This document shows positions 44,201 through 57,743 of a stretch of 64,000 nt of DNA, one piece after another. The stretch lies in the NCBI RefSeq assembly GCF_022581195.2, contig NC_061455.1, positions 9,628,189 through 9,692,188 on the forward strand, read 5' to 3'. Below the pieces are notes generated by a model that was not told where the DNA came from, did not search any database, and was given only the letters and a program-made list of their open reading frames with translations. The position numbers and the translations under genes are program-made. This DNA comes from Helicoverpa zea (lineage: Eukaryota; Arthropoda; Insecta; Lepidoptera; Noctuidae). Position 1 is the first letter of the stretch. Each line of letters begins with the position of its first letter.

Positions 44201-47200
44201 GTCCAGTTTTTATTTTCGGATGGTCTTTGTCACATATGAAGTTGGCGTCATTATTGAATTAATGCGGTTAATGGTTAACAAGGGAAACAATATGAATTTA
44301 AAACCGCGTCCATTACTCCTTAAATACAAAAATAAAATATCAGAGCCGCATATTGCTTTACATCATTAATTTCATCCTCTTTTGCATTTAATAAAGGTGG
44401 ATTATCATCTGATTTTATGTGTATGACATCATCTGCGTTAATGCTTCTTTACTTACCACTCGAATTCATTAAACAGTTTGCAAAGCCGTTGGCTATAAGA
44501 AACCGATGACATTTATAATTTGGGGAAATCGTTATCTCCTGTCCTAACATCACAAGTTTCGAACAAAAGCAATTTTCATTAAAAGCTCATCCTTTTTATA
44601 GATTGCCTACTTTATTTCTTATTGATGAACTTGCTTCCGAATCCACGGAATATAACTTTATGAGCTTTTCTTCGACAAAAATATGATTTATGGCACTGTA
44701 ATCGCTGTGTGGTTTGTCTTTGCTACTTATAAGAAAATGAGCAAGCTTATTCGATAGAAAAACAAGGATGATTTGTGTTTACGTTACAATCGTAAGCTGG
44801 ACGTTGGTTCAATAGTATTTATTATGCAAGGTAATTAGGGCTCTTCGCGCTATTTATGCTACGGTAATGGTATACACTATATAGCGGTTGCTACGTCACT
44901 ATTTTATACAGCCATTTGTTATCAATATAAATATACTTTCGTAACGGCCTTAAAAATAAAACGTTCTCTTTTTAAATACCTGAATGAAATCTAGTATTAA
45001 AAAAAAACTCTTTTTAAATACTAGATGCGGTATTGTATGAATTATGAAAGAAGCTAGCTTAAGAAAAATGCCTTTTGAACAAAGCAAAAGGGGCGCTAGC
45101 TAAATTATCATTCGTAATACGTACTAATAATGCAAATGGAATATAGTTGTCAACGTTGTCATCTCATAATAAGGCAAAACAGGAAATCTTTCTGAACGCC
45201 CCGACACCAACCACAATAATATTAAGGTTGTAGGTACGCGCCGGGCCTTGTCACCACTAAGAGGGAATTACTTAAAATGCCTTTGTGTCATTTCTGTACC
45301 AAGATACACACATACACAAGATTAGCATTTAGCATCCTTTCAAACGTTGTCACGGGCTTTGGACTTAAAACAGCTTTTGTTTATGAAAACATTTTTAAAT
45401 TTAACCACAAACTACAAACAAAACGGAAGATTAAATATCGTTGGGACCTACCAACACAGCTACACATATTCAAATGCAGTTACAGTGAATGTGTGTCTAT
45501 TCAGGAAAGGCTTACAAATATTCTGCAAGCAGTCTGAAGGATGACGTACTCGTTGCTTGAACGTAAAGATCTCAGGGGAGCATTGATACAGCCTATTGTT
45601 TTCAGTACGATCGTGCCGGAATATGTTAGAGTAATGAGCAAATCCATTAGAGGAATATGATCTTCGGATTAAAGGGTGTATGTTTTGTTGCAGGATCTCG
45701 TACGCGCCGACGGAGGGTCGTTTCGACCTGATGGTGTCGAATGTATCGTACGAGCGGGACAACGGGCGGTTCGAGTGCCGGGTGAAGGCAGGAGGGTCGG
45801 GGCGTACGCTGCACGCGCAGGGCCACGCGCTCACCGTGCTGACGAGCCCGCGCGCGCCCGTGCTGTCCCCGGGCTCGCACGCGCAGTCGCAGGAGGGCAG
45901 GGAACTCAACCTCTCCTGTTCGTCCTCCGGAGGCTCGCCCGAACCCACCATCAAGTAAGATTACCTTTGCAAATGTCTCGTTATGCCACTCACGTTTAGA
46001 GCATAACGTGTATCATATCTCGCACACCTAGGTACGCGCTCCGACACATGACACAATTACACTGTTATGTTTAATAGGGTTTCGAAAATAAAATGAGCTT
46101 GCCTGTTATGTTACTAACGGGAATAAGATGTGTAAAATGATTTCAAAAATTTCGCGGAGACGGATTCTAAGATTTTCCCTTATGGTCATAACTTTACGGT
46201 ATGTTAACAACTTCTGTGAGTTTTTTATCAACTTTTCGTTAACTCCGGTGATAAATGAAGGCTCTGCGTAAAACATTTCGCCAAAACCAATTCATATTTA
46301 ACTTCGAAAACCTTCGAAATTACTTTTCTACAGGATTATAACATGTAAGTAAGTAATAATGTTGAAAAACAACATAAGTTAAATGAACTGTATGCCTAAG
46401 TATGTCTGAAGCTCCTGTTGATATGTAGGTGTGGCAGTTTTAAAACTTTGCTGTGATGTAAGCGTAAAGTTACAAATTAAACATCTAATTATAATTAGCA
46501 GTTCACATGTGTGTCACTGTAAGTAGAATTGTTCAAAGTTGAGCCTTACGCAAACATTTGATGTATCTTTAAATAAGTCTTAAGTTTAGTACTCAGAGAT
46601 AAGCTAGAGCCACACAATTTAATTCCAGCAAATGCTACTATGAACGCTATCCGAGGGAACAGCTAAGTTCATTACAGCCGGCTTCACACGTAATGTACCC
46701 ACGTCTAGCTTTAATTATGAATACGTTCGGGAGACATCGAAAGCCGTTCACGGAATGAAATAATTAATTTGACATACAGCTAAACCCTCAGAGAAATAAA
46801 AACAATTAATGGTAGTTCCGTAATAACGTAGGTACTGTTGTTATGTAGGTTAATTATTATTCTCCGAGTTGTCATTATTTAAAGTTATATTTGGCATCGT
46901 GAAAGCCATGAAAACATGCCCCTCATGGCTGAGTTTATTCTCAGTAATTTAACACGAGTATCGTGTTTCAAGACAGCACTCTTGCGTCTGATTTGTACTA
47001 ACCGTCGAAAACTTGAGCCAGCTCTGTACAAGTGGTCGGCGGTACTAATCCTCCACTCCACTTTGTACGTTTTCGTACCAAACCGTAATTGGCTTTTACC
47101 TAACGCATTAAGAACGGCGTACGGGGAAGATAAAAAGCTGATAAATGTGGTGATAAATTTCATGTAGGCAGTGACTCGGATTCAATTAGAGTCGGGAGGA

Positions 47201-50200
47201 AAGGCAGGGTACGGGACCGGCCAGCCGGTTGTCCAAATGACCGTTGCTGCCACACATATTACGCCCGGTACAAATAATGAAATGAAAGCGTTGCACTGAG
47301 CTAGGGTTTACGGGGATATTCGAAAATGATGTCATATGAGGCCGCTACGTCGTTGTCGCCGAGCCGGCACTATAGTTTGCATAAAAAGGTCGGCATCTCG
47401 GCCGGATGAAACTAGGTGTTCTGGATACACGTCACAAAAACTCAGTATACGAGGTACTACGTTTAACCGGATATGTGTCCCGGATACATGAACTATGAGC
47501 CGCTGCCAGTGCCGGATAACTTTCAGCGCTATCATTGCTTTGTGGCGGATATTTTTACTTTTAAATTCGTCATATTGGAGGTAGATTAAAAACAGTATTG
47601 AATGCAAATATAATGAGCTGCTAATAAAACTCTCGAAAATACATATTTACTATACATAAAATAAAATATTATATATATCATGTTGTCTTTGACATCCAAA
47701 ATTGCACACGTAAGTATCAGTGTATAGTAACTAAAATAAAAATAAAAAGTTTTAACCATTTACTGAAATGACACAAATATTTATTTATATCTATTATTTA
47801 TCTTCATATCTAAACATCCAAGTTATGAAAAGTTAACTCAACAAGTGAATAAATAATGTTAATCAAACTAAAAAGGTCCGTTTACCCACTATAATATTAA
47901 TTAATTTCTAAACATGGAAACCTTCTTCAACTTATTACCTGTTGCCTGATAAAGCTCGCTTCCACGTGTACGAGCAAAAAGTAGCGCAAGTTTTATTTTA
48001 ATTAAAATCTAATCAGGAATTTTGGTGTAACCGCTCAAAGTTCATGGCGTGCACCTGTGCGGTACCCATTCTTGTCCTAACTCACCAAAAAGTTGTGGCT
48101 TTGTTACGGACTCCCGACCATCCCTGTCGTGCCACCGACGACCGAAATCACTACCAGAGTACGATCAACTAGAAAAGTTTCATCATCTCTTACAATAAAG
48201 TGTGAACTACTTACTACCTTACAAATCTGTTATTTTATACAGAAATCACAATCAAAAGAACCGCGTACACACTAAATTATACGTTGGTAAGGTTTGTGGA
48301 ACACGAAACTTAGGCACCTTCCTGTTTAAATTTTAAATTCTATTCTGAGTGGGATCTAAATTCTAAAATAAACATGTGTGGTTTTGTACGTGTGTACTTA
48401 CCACTCTCACCGATGTGAATGTGTAATTGTAGAACAATTACGTATTTTTGAATTCCACTTTCTATAAATAAAATGAATATGCGAAATTAATTTACACAAT
48501 ACTCAATGAAAATGTAATTTAATATCAAACACTGATACATTTTAGGCTCTCATTAACTGCTTTTTGATTAGTTTCAAAACGTAATAAGGACGTAGTAAAT
48601 TGTTTCGCTAATGGGAATTATTGTAATCTTAGATTTATAATGGAATATTTTATCACACTCTCGCAACAAAGAGAAGAATTTTGTTAATCGCTCTTTGAGA
48701 AACCACAACCCTAAGGCTCAGTGGTTCAAACAGAAAATAGATTACTGCTGTGTTTCAATGGGAAAAGCAATAAACATTATTTTACCGAATACCGAAGGGT
48801 TCGCGACTAATGTAAATTCACTCACACTCTAGATTCAGCAATAAAGTATCCTAGGCAATCAACATTGCATGCGTTCACAATAACAAATCTAGTTATTTGG
48901 CAAAGAGAAAAAAACATGCCTATGTTAACCTCACATGTTCTACATACTTACCTGTTGTAGGAAATTTTTTTAGTCTTTAAAATGCACGTTCCTATACTAA
49001 TGGATTCACTCTTTAGGTGGTACCGTGAGGGTTCGACCTACCCATTGGATGCGACGATAGCGCACGCCAAGACCCGGTCGGAGCCGACCGTGGCGACGCT
49101 GACGCTGATGCCGACCAGGGAAGATGACGGCGCCGTATTCCGCTGCGTGGTGTGGAACCGTGCCATGTCCGAAGGCCAACAGCTCGACGCCTCTGTCGAT
49201 CTCAGCGTCAATTGTAAGTACATCTTAACAATATTATAAAGAGGTAAAATTTGTTAGTTTGTATGTAGAGGATAATCTTTGAAACTGCTTGTCGGATTTC
49301 CAAAATTCTTTCACTGATAGATAGCTACAATGTTCCTGAGTGCCATAGGCTATATTTTATCCCGGTACGGGCAATAGTTTACACGGGAGGCGGGTGAAAC
49401 TTATTTATTTATTTTAAGGTTATTATAAGACTTTTTGACCCTACAGCCGTTGTTGCCAAATTTCAATTTTGTTTGCAAAGAAAACCCTATAAAAAGCGTT
49501 TTCATTCGTCCCAAATTATCCTATTTAAGGCGCGACCTTTCTAAATTTTCTTTCCTTTAAAAACCTTCTTCTGACTATTACGAACGTTTTAAAAGAAAAA
49601 TTGTCGATTTGAATCAGCCATTCTCAAGTAAAAACTAATGTTTTCTAACGAACATTGATTAATTTTATTTATTTATATACACGTTGCGTTGTAGTTTATC
49701 CTCTTAGTAATTATCAACATTAGTTTCTTTCGAAGAAAACTGTTTTTATTATGATTCGTTTTGAAATGATAGAGAAATTGCGACGTTGGTATACAGAAAA
49801 ATGTTTGTATCTAAGCACTAAATAATTAACTTCCGAGAACGGTGCAATATGAACATATCAACAATTACCAGGATGTCGTTTGCTGTTGAAATGAAAGGTA
49901 AACGTTGTTTATCTATCAGCTGCATTAATTCTCACGCGAATTGTAAAAGTCAACCCGGGAAGGAGCAGTGCTGGACGGTGGAACGCGAAGCCGCTGAATT
50001 ATATCAGTGCATTATGACATTCCTAAACCCAACACTCACTATATCATTTTAACGCTCTTCTCCCTTAAGTCGTTTAAAGCAATTTAGAGGTCTTTTATCA
50101 TCGGAATTTACAGGAAATGAAGCTTTTTAAATCAACCATTAATTACAGAGAAAGACACGAATATTCGTGATATTCGTATGCTAAGCCAAAGCTAGTAGCG

Positions 50201-53200
50201 AGCGTCATGAAGACATCACAGTACAGACTGAAATCAATATCGATGCAATTTATCACGTTCGGAATCCGCACTGCGAGCGTCTGTCCCCGGTGTGTGATTG
50301 GGCACATCCATAGTGGTCACCCGTTACTGGAATAACCGGGTACATTACCACTACTTTACGTTGAAATATAGCCCTAAAGGATTATACTAAATTATTCTCT
50401 AACCAAGCTTTGAATAATAAGCACGTTGTATGACAGTATGGCCCAAAGTCTTAACTTACTGAAAATGTGAACGTGAAAGCAACTTTATAGTAACGAAAGT
50501 AATAATAGAGCTCTTTGTGAAAGCTAGTTTAGGAAAGTGCTACCACCCTGTAGCCATTTCTGCAACAATTACTATGTTATGGTACTGGCACATAGGACAT
50601 TTCGAGTTAGTCTCCAGGGCGAGAACGCACCTGCATAGCTTGGGTAGTAATTATAAATGTAGCAGCCTGTGACCACCAACCAGTGGGCGATATGGCATGT
50701 TTATTTGCTCCGCTATTACATAAAAACAATATTAGGAACGTATCCCCCTCATACATAATTGTGGATTCTGACCACAAAATGTAAACAACAACTTCATTCA
50801 TCACGTGTACGCACGTAGATTTAGTTATTTGTTCGTTTATATGTAGTGTTATATTTAAGCCAGTTACGTCATCCAATTCTTTTCACGCTCCGAGTAAACC
50901 TATTCAGGAATTTGGCTAAGGGTGTCTCGGATTTGCAAAACAAGTGACAAACAATAACTTGTTTGTATTTACAACCAGTGAATATTTTCCAAAGGTTGTA
51001 TTTGTGTAGGTATCATTTTATTTATAAAAAGGTTTTCTTTCGATGAAAGAGAAAAAACAACAATGCATAAAAACGAATAAGTTTTTTTTTTAAGTCTATA
51101 ATCCCGTCAGAGTTATCTTCAGATTTAATATCGGAAATTCGTACATTATAGCCAGTTACCAAATACGAAGATCTATATACAGTGTTTTTTGCTTTATTAC
51201 CATTTTTACAGAAAAAGTCTTTATGTATTACCTAAGGAAGGGGCTTACTCATATAAAATTTCCGTATATACAATAATGAATCTCTATCGTCCAATTTCAA
51301 TTAATGCATTGCGTTTTATATCCCCGAAGTGGCTTCCTTCGTAGTAAAATCTTATTTTCGTACAATAAATCTTTGATGATTTGCTGGTCGTAAAACTTTG
51401 ATGTTTTCTTCAAGTCGACCAACATCTTTCATGAAATTCCTTTGTGTTTGTAATAGATACAGAGCCTAATTTATTTTAATAGCTTGTTTTTTTGCACAAT
51501 AACTTTTATTACCCAGACCTGAGACTAAGTAGAGCACTACTTAACAGGTCTTTAAAAAGTCTGTTATCCAGAGTGGAATGGCTAACTTTAGCTAGGATTT
51601 AATAGCTGGTCGGTTGTTTTAAAAGTGCTACATAAAAGTCGTACGTCGAATGTAAAGAACCACCGGTAGATAGTGTTTGTACGAACTCCTTTCGCGTGTT
51701 CAAATGTAGACATCTCGGGCATACGAATCCCTGAGCGGAGCCAGCGGCCATCAAGGAAACGCAAAAGCTCTCGGCAAATAACCCCAATGACCTAAACTTG
51801 CTCCCACTACCTCGGGTATGGAATCCTGTGCGCTACTATTTACATGGCCTTCTAGAAATACCTTTGATGTTTTTGATGCCTTGGTTTCAACCTCAAGTGT
51901 TCATTGAAGGTGACAAATTTGTGTAAGGAGGTGATCATTACTCGATGGTACGTTTCGCCTTTTTTATGGATTGGTTAAAAATCGACATAGATCGGTTCAA
52001 TCGGTTTAGAAATAACAAAGAAATAGCACATTCTAAAAAGAAATTCTTGAGTTATACCTTCCATACTATAAGCTCTCTAGATTCTCTATTTATTCAGTGA
52101 ATAGAAGAAAAACTTCAGCTTTAGTTTGTAGTTTTTTGTTAAAGTGTAACTTTGTTCCAATAGAAGCTTCCCTCATAACTACAAAATCATTATGTGCTAG
52201 TTGTTTTAAACCTTTATGTTTGTTACGGCTTTGACCGTAGTCGAAACCTTTTATTTTGCTTTCGTTTGGCCAAATTGCTTACAAAAACGTTCATGAAAAA
52301 TATACGGACTTTTGTTGGACTAATTCCGAGTGTATTTTATCTACTTGTGTGATAGCTATGTCCGAACAACTTGCATCGGTAGTTGTTCCAGTTGGTTTAG
52401 GCGAGCCCACACGTTAAGACAAATCCCGCAATCGAAAGTTTGCCACGTGAACTTGTCCAGCGAACAAAAACTTTGTTTCAGTTGCTAGCTCAACAATTAT
52501 TTAAAAGGGATTATACTAATCGTATAGTACGTAGATACTAAAAAGTAAATGTTTACTTCCATAAAATAAGGAAAGAAATGGGGACATTAGTCGGTCGTAA
52601 CTAGTTTTAATAACCATTGAATATTCAATACATAAAACCTAAACCGTGTTGAATGAAATGCGAGGTAATTATAAAACCTTTTTGCTGTATATACAGCAAA
52701 AAGGTTTTATACAGCAAAAAGGTTTTAAATGCGAGGTAATTATAAAACCTTTTTGCTGTATATACAGCAAAAAGGTTTTATAATTACCTCGCATTTCATT
52801 CAACACGGTTTAGGTCACACTTTTTATACAGAAATGTTATAACTGTAAAAAACAGCGCTTTGTCTCTTGTCGACTCGAAGGATTTCAAAAAGAAGCTTCT
52901 AGTCTTATCTCATTAAAATTCCTGTATTTCCTGTGCTTAGCATTCAACGCTGATAAAACCGTCGCTACAAAAACTGTATTTATTTTTAAAGTTTATAAAT
53001 GCTATCCGGGGATTGGAAGTGCAAATAAATCTAAATTGTAAAGAGTAAAGCCGACCTCTCGCGTTCACTGATATTATTAGGAACCATGATGGACATTGTA
53101 TCGAACCTAATAACGAGATGGGTTGGAAACGGAACAGGCCTACAGTTATTTGCCGGGCACAATTCCAATACCGGGCATGACATAATTGTTGTGATCTTTA

Positions 53201-56200
53201 AAGCCAAAATGTTACTGTTTCATTGACCTCGCGCTGCAATTTTATTGACTCGGTATTTTAAGATGTATCTGTAACCACATGTCTGCGATCAATGGTCGAG
53301 AATTGGGTTAGGTAATTGAAATAAAAAGTTGAGAAGGAACGATAAATGATAAGATCGTTTTGATGCAGGCATCTCGCATAAGCATCGGCATCTGGATTCT
53401 GTTTATTATGAAGTGACCTGAATAAGCAACATCTTTCAGACGAAGCACACGCATCGTGTATGCGCACCAGTGCATGTTTTAATTCCGACAGATTCTGTAA
53501 ACAAATTTATTATTGGTATGCTTCGAATAGCTAATCGGACCAGCACATCCGCTTCCTTTGTACAATGTTGAGTTTTAATACAGGCGGCGGCAATACACAC
53601 AACAAGTGAGATGAAAATATTCATTCCGGTCTTGTTCGGTTAGCAATTGAGAAATGTTGCGAATATTTTTTTTATTTTAATTGTTTTGACGACCTCTGTG
53701 GCGCAAAGGTCACCAAGCCGGACTGCCGAATCTGAGGTCCCGGGTTCGATTCCCGGTTCGATCGACATTTGTGTGATGAGCATGCTTGTTGGTCGTGGTC
53801 TGGGTGTTACAATATGTATTTATAAATATGTATATATGTAGCTATATGTAGTTTATCAGTTGTGTTAGCACCCATAACACAAGTTAATTAATAACTTAGC
53901 GTGGGGCTAACCGACCGTGTGTGAAAAGGTGTCCCGACATTATCCCGACATTATTATTTGTTATGTTTTAGTTTGGTTTAACAATTTTTATTATCATTGT
54001 TTTAGATTTTCCTCGAGTGGAAGTTGCCCCCGAAAATCCTTTGCGAGTAGAAATAGACGGAGTTGCGACCATGGAATGCAAAGTAGATGCGAAGCCTAAA
54101 GTGAGCACTGTAAGATGGACTCGAGACGGCAAATACATTTCAAATTCTTTCACACACACGATTCAAGGAGTTACAGTGCAGGATGCGGGGAAATATACGT
54201 GCAGTGCTGACAACGGCTTGGGCCGGCCTGGAGAGAAAGAAATGTACCTAGATGTACTTTTCCCTCCTAGTGTCACAGTTGAGTCCAAGACTTATGAAGC
54301 AGAGGAAGGTGGAAATGTTGAAATTCGATGTGAAGTCTCTGCTAACCCTGAACCAACGTCTATTGAATGGACGATGGAAGGGAAACCTGAGTTCCATCAG
54401 AGTGGTAACACTCTCACTTTATCGAGAGTAAATGCCGATATGGCTGGAACTTATGTTTGCAAAGCTGTAAATGTCATATCATCCACTAATGGAAAACGCA
54501 CTGAGCGCTCGAACAGCGCATCTGTAGCTGTGCTCGTGCGACACAAGCCCGGTCGTGCGTACATAAGCCCTGACAGACCAGTCGCCCAAGAAGGTGCCGG
54601 AGTCACTCTTACCTGCAGCGCGAAGCCACCTGGCTGGCCCGCGCCGCAATACAGGTGGTTCCGAGACATGGACACAAGTCCGGATGTAAAGCCTGCAGTG
54701 CTAGCGACAGGGAATCAATATTCTATACCTAGTGCACACCTTGGAAGTGAAGGTGTTTACCATTGTCAGGCTACAAACGAATTAGGTCACGGTGAGCTCG
54801 CTTCTGTCACACTAGAAGTTCATCAGCCGCCTCGTTTCCAAACCAAATTGCAAACACACATGACGAAACGCTCGGGAGAGCAAGACTTCACGGTCACTTG
54901 CAGCGCACTCGGCAAACCGCGACCGAATGTTAAATGGTTCAAAGACAATACGGAGATTAAAGCTGATACTAATTTGTACGAAGTCAAAACTGATATAACC
55001 GAGAGCAGAAATGCCGTTTACACTGTTCAAAGTACCCTTAAATTTAACGGCAAGGCGAGGCCGAATACTAATGACCTGTTGCCCGACGATAGAGGTATTT
55101 ATTCCTGCGCTTTCGAGAACGAGGTCAAAAAAGTCGAGTCTACGATGCATCTTCGAATAGAACGTGAGTATAAAATAACTTTTGTATATAAATGCCTAAG
55201 TCTTACCTACAACATTAATTAGTAAAATATTAAAAAAGAAAGCATGTTATTCAAAAGAGCTAATTAAAATATTTTCTTTACTTCTTAAGTTCTATTAGCG
55301 GTATAAAGAAATACTTTTGTGTTAAGAAATCTATAGAAAGAAAATGTTATGTATTTTATTTCATCGCTACATATTTAATTCTAAAACACTTTTTTATTTT
55401 CAGACGAACCCATATCTATTCGGCAACATAATAAGGTCGCCTACGATGTTATGGAAACTGCTGAAATATTATGTATAGTCCAAGCTTACCCCAAACCAGA
55501 GTTCCAATGGTTTTATGGATCGAACACTGCCCCACTGCAGATGTCTTCAGACGGCCACTACGAAATAAATACGACGACAGACAACAACGACTCATACCGC
55601 AGCGTTCTTAAAATAAAGACCGTAAAGCCTCAAGACTACGGGGAATATTACTGCAAAGTGAAGAATTCGCTAGGGAGCATACGCCCTCAGATAAAGTTAC
55701 AGCCGAAAGGCGCTCCAGAATCGCCTCGTTTGTTGGAGAGTCAGAAAGTGGGTCCGACGTACGTGACACTGAAGTGGGAGTCTGGGTTTGACGGTGGGCT
55801 GTCGAGCACGAAGTACTTCGTGCGTTACCGGCGCGTGTCGCTGCGCGGGCCCGGTTCGTCGGCCAGCGCCGAGCACTGCGCCTCGGACCGCACCTCCGAG
55901 TTCGACTGGATGGAGTACGACTGCGGCCGCATCAACCCCTGCAACGTTACCCGCCTCGACCAGCACAACACATACTCCTTCAAGGTAATACTCCAGACAC
56001 ACTACTTATTTGTAACTTAATCTTCTCTTTTGTATACAACAGGAAGTCATAATTTATTCTATAACAGAATGATAGTAGGTTACCCAATTACGTGTTTGTT
56101 TGCCCACAATGAATAAGGCAATAATTTGGGGCAATAATATTCTGGTTACTAGGTATTATGCCTATTAACACTTTAGAGGGTTTTTATAGGTTAATAGAAT

Positions 56201-57696
56201 TTCCATTCTCAATTTTGTACACATTCTCATTTCATAACATACTTACAAAAATATTATATAATAAAAAGATCTCATTAATGGCATGTTAGAATATTAGTTG
56301 TATTGGTTAGATGTTTATCCCGAATGCGGTATTAACTTACATTTTTGTTTTTCATTGTTATCGCTACCGACAGCAACTCACATTTGTTTTCAAGGTAAAT
56401 CATCCGGCGCGTGCCGTTAGTTATTAAGTTTACAATGTTCTCTTTACGTTTTGTGCCGTCGCTATGGTTTTCGACACGCTTTAGAATGCTCACAATCGAG
56501 TCGTTCGCCTCTTCCAAGTTCTAAATTGAATTTTCAAATGCAGGTGAAAGCGGTGAATACAAAGGGGCAGAGTAATTACTCGAATGAGATCACGGTGACG
56601 ACGAAGGTGGATAAGATCAACCCGCCGGAGCAGGTGACGTACGACCCGAGCTCGCAGGCCATCGCCTTCACCGTCACCCCCACGTGCCTGTCCCTGGTCG
56701 GCGTCGTCGAGGGACTCGCCACTATGGGAAGTACATCGGGATGGCAGGTAATTTCACTTCACACATATTATTATAATGTATTTTGTTCTTCTATCTTTCT
56801 GTAAATATTTCAATTACCCAGCACATCACACCCTCACTGTTCTTTGATATTAGCTCACATTTACAGCTTTTATTGTAAGCTTTAGGTATACTGAAAATAC
56901 CTGGTTTAATTTGCATTTTAATATAATTGGTATTTTGATATGGTGGTTAAAAATACAGATGATGTTAAAAACCCATTTGGCATCATGTTCAGAATTCTAC
57001 GGAAATATCCACTTGTTTATCAATTTCAGATTGGTCAATAACCTTATCAGTAATATGAGATTCTATACATCATAATTAATATCACGAGTACATAATATAG
57101 GTACTGAATAAATGTAAATTCCTGAATGGATAATTGTAATGACCATAATTCGTGTAAAGCTTAATACAATGAAATATCTAAATATTGTATGGAAGTTAAG
57201 TGAATTTTTCAACTATTAACGTTTCTTTGAAAAGCCAAAGTTCGATGCTTACGAACTGAAAACATAAATTACGTAAGATTAACTTTATGTAAAGTAAAAT
57301 AAACCATAAAATACATGTCGGTACCTACTTATAGGTAAAGTACATTTAATATTTTTAAAGCAAACAAAATCTTTGCCAATTTATAAATCCCGTACGTTTA
57401 TTTCTCAGAACAGTAAACGTTTATCGGTTCATGAATAGATATTAAACGTTAGCTTCTTTTCTAGAAAAACCTTACAACATAGGTACATTTATAAAATAAC
57501 TAGCTTTTGCCCGCAACTTCGTTCGCGTGGAATAGTGACTACCAGCAGATTTTTGATTTGACCAATAGATGGCGCTATATGTCCGGAATATATTTTTTTT
57601 TTGTAATAAAAACTATCCTATGTCCTTTCTCAAGTTTCAAACTATGTCTGTACCAAATTTCACACAAATCGGTTCAGTAGTTTAGGCGTGAAGAAA

Positions 57697-57743
<47 letters not shown>

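Larger units (their letters stand above)
49214..54005 (+). other. ed: ed intron 4, rich in repeats
   Basis: The intron carries an RTE-like fragment next to its donor, a nested palindromic element at 52638-52814 and a SINE next to its acceptor. Between them it is AT-rich with no gene recognised. Confidence 0.85.

Noticed and set aside
45676..45999. 107-codon plus-strand frame and overlapping minus-strand frames (45460-45954, 45647-45880)
   Set aside because: They are shadows of GC-rich ed exon 3 in other frames. The exon 3 frame has Ig motifs and matching splice phases.
53699..53765. tRNA gene suggested by A and B boxes
   Set aside because: There is no acceptor stem or full cloverleaf. The boxes belong to a SINE with a non-tRNA body and tail.
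55697..56002. 101-codon minus-strand frame over ed exon 6
   Set aside because: It is the antisense shadow of a coding exon with clear Ig and FN3 motifs on the plus strand.
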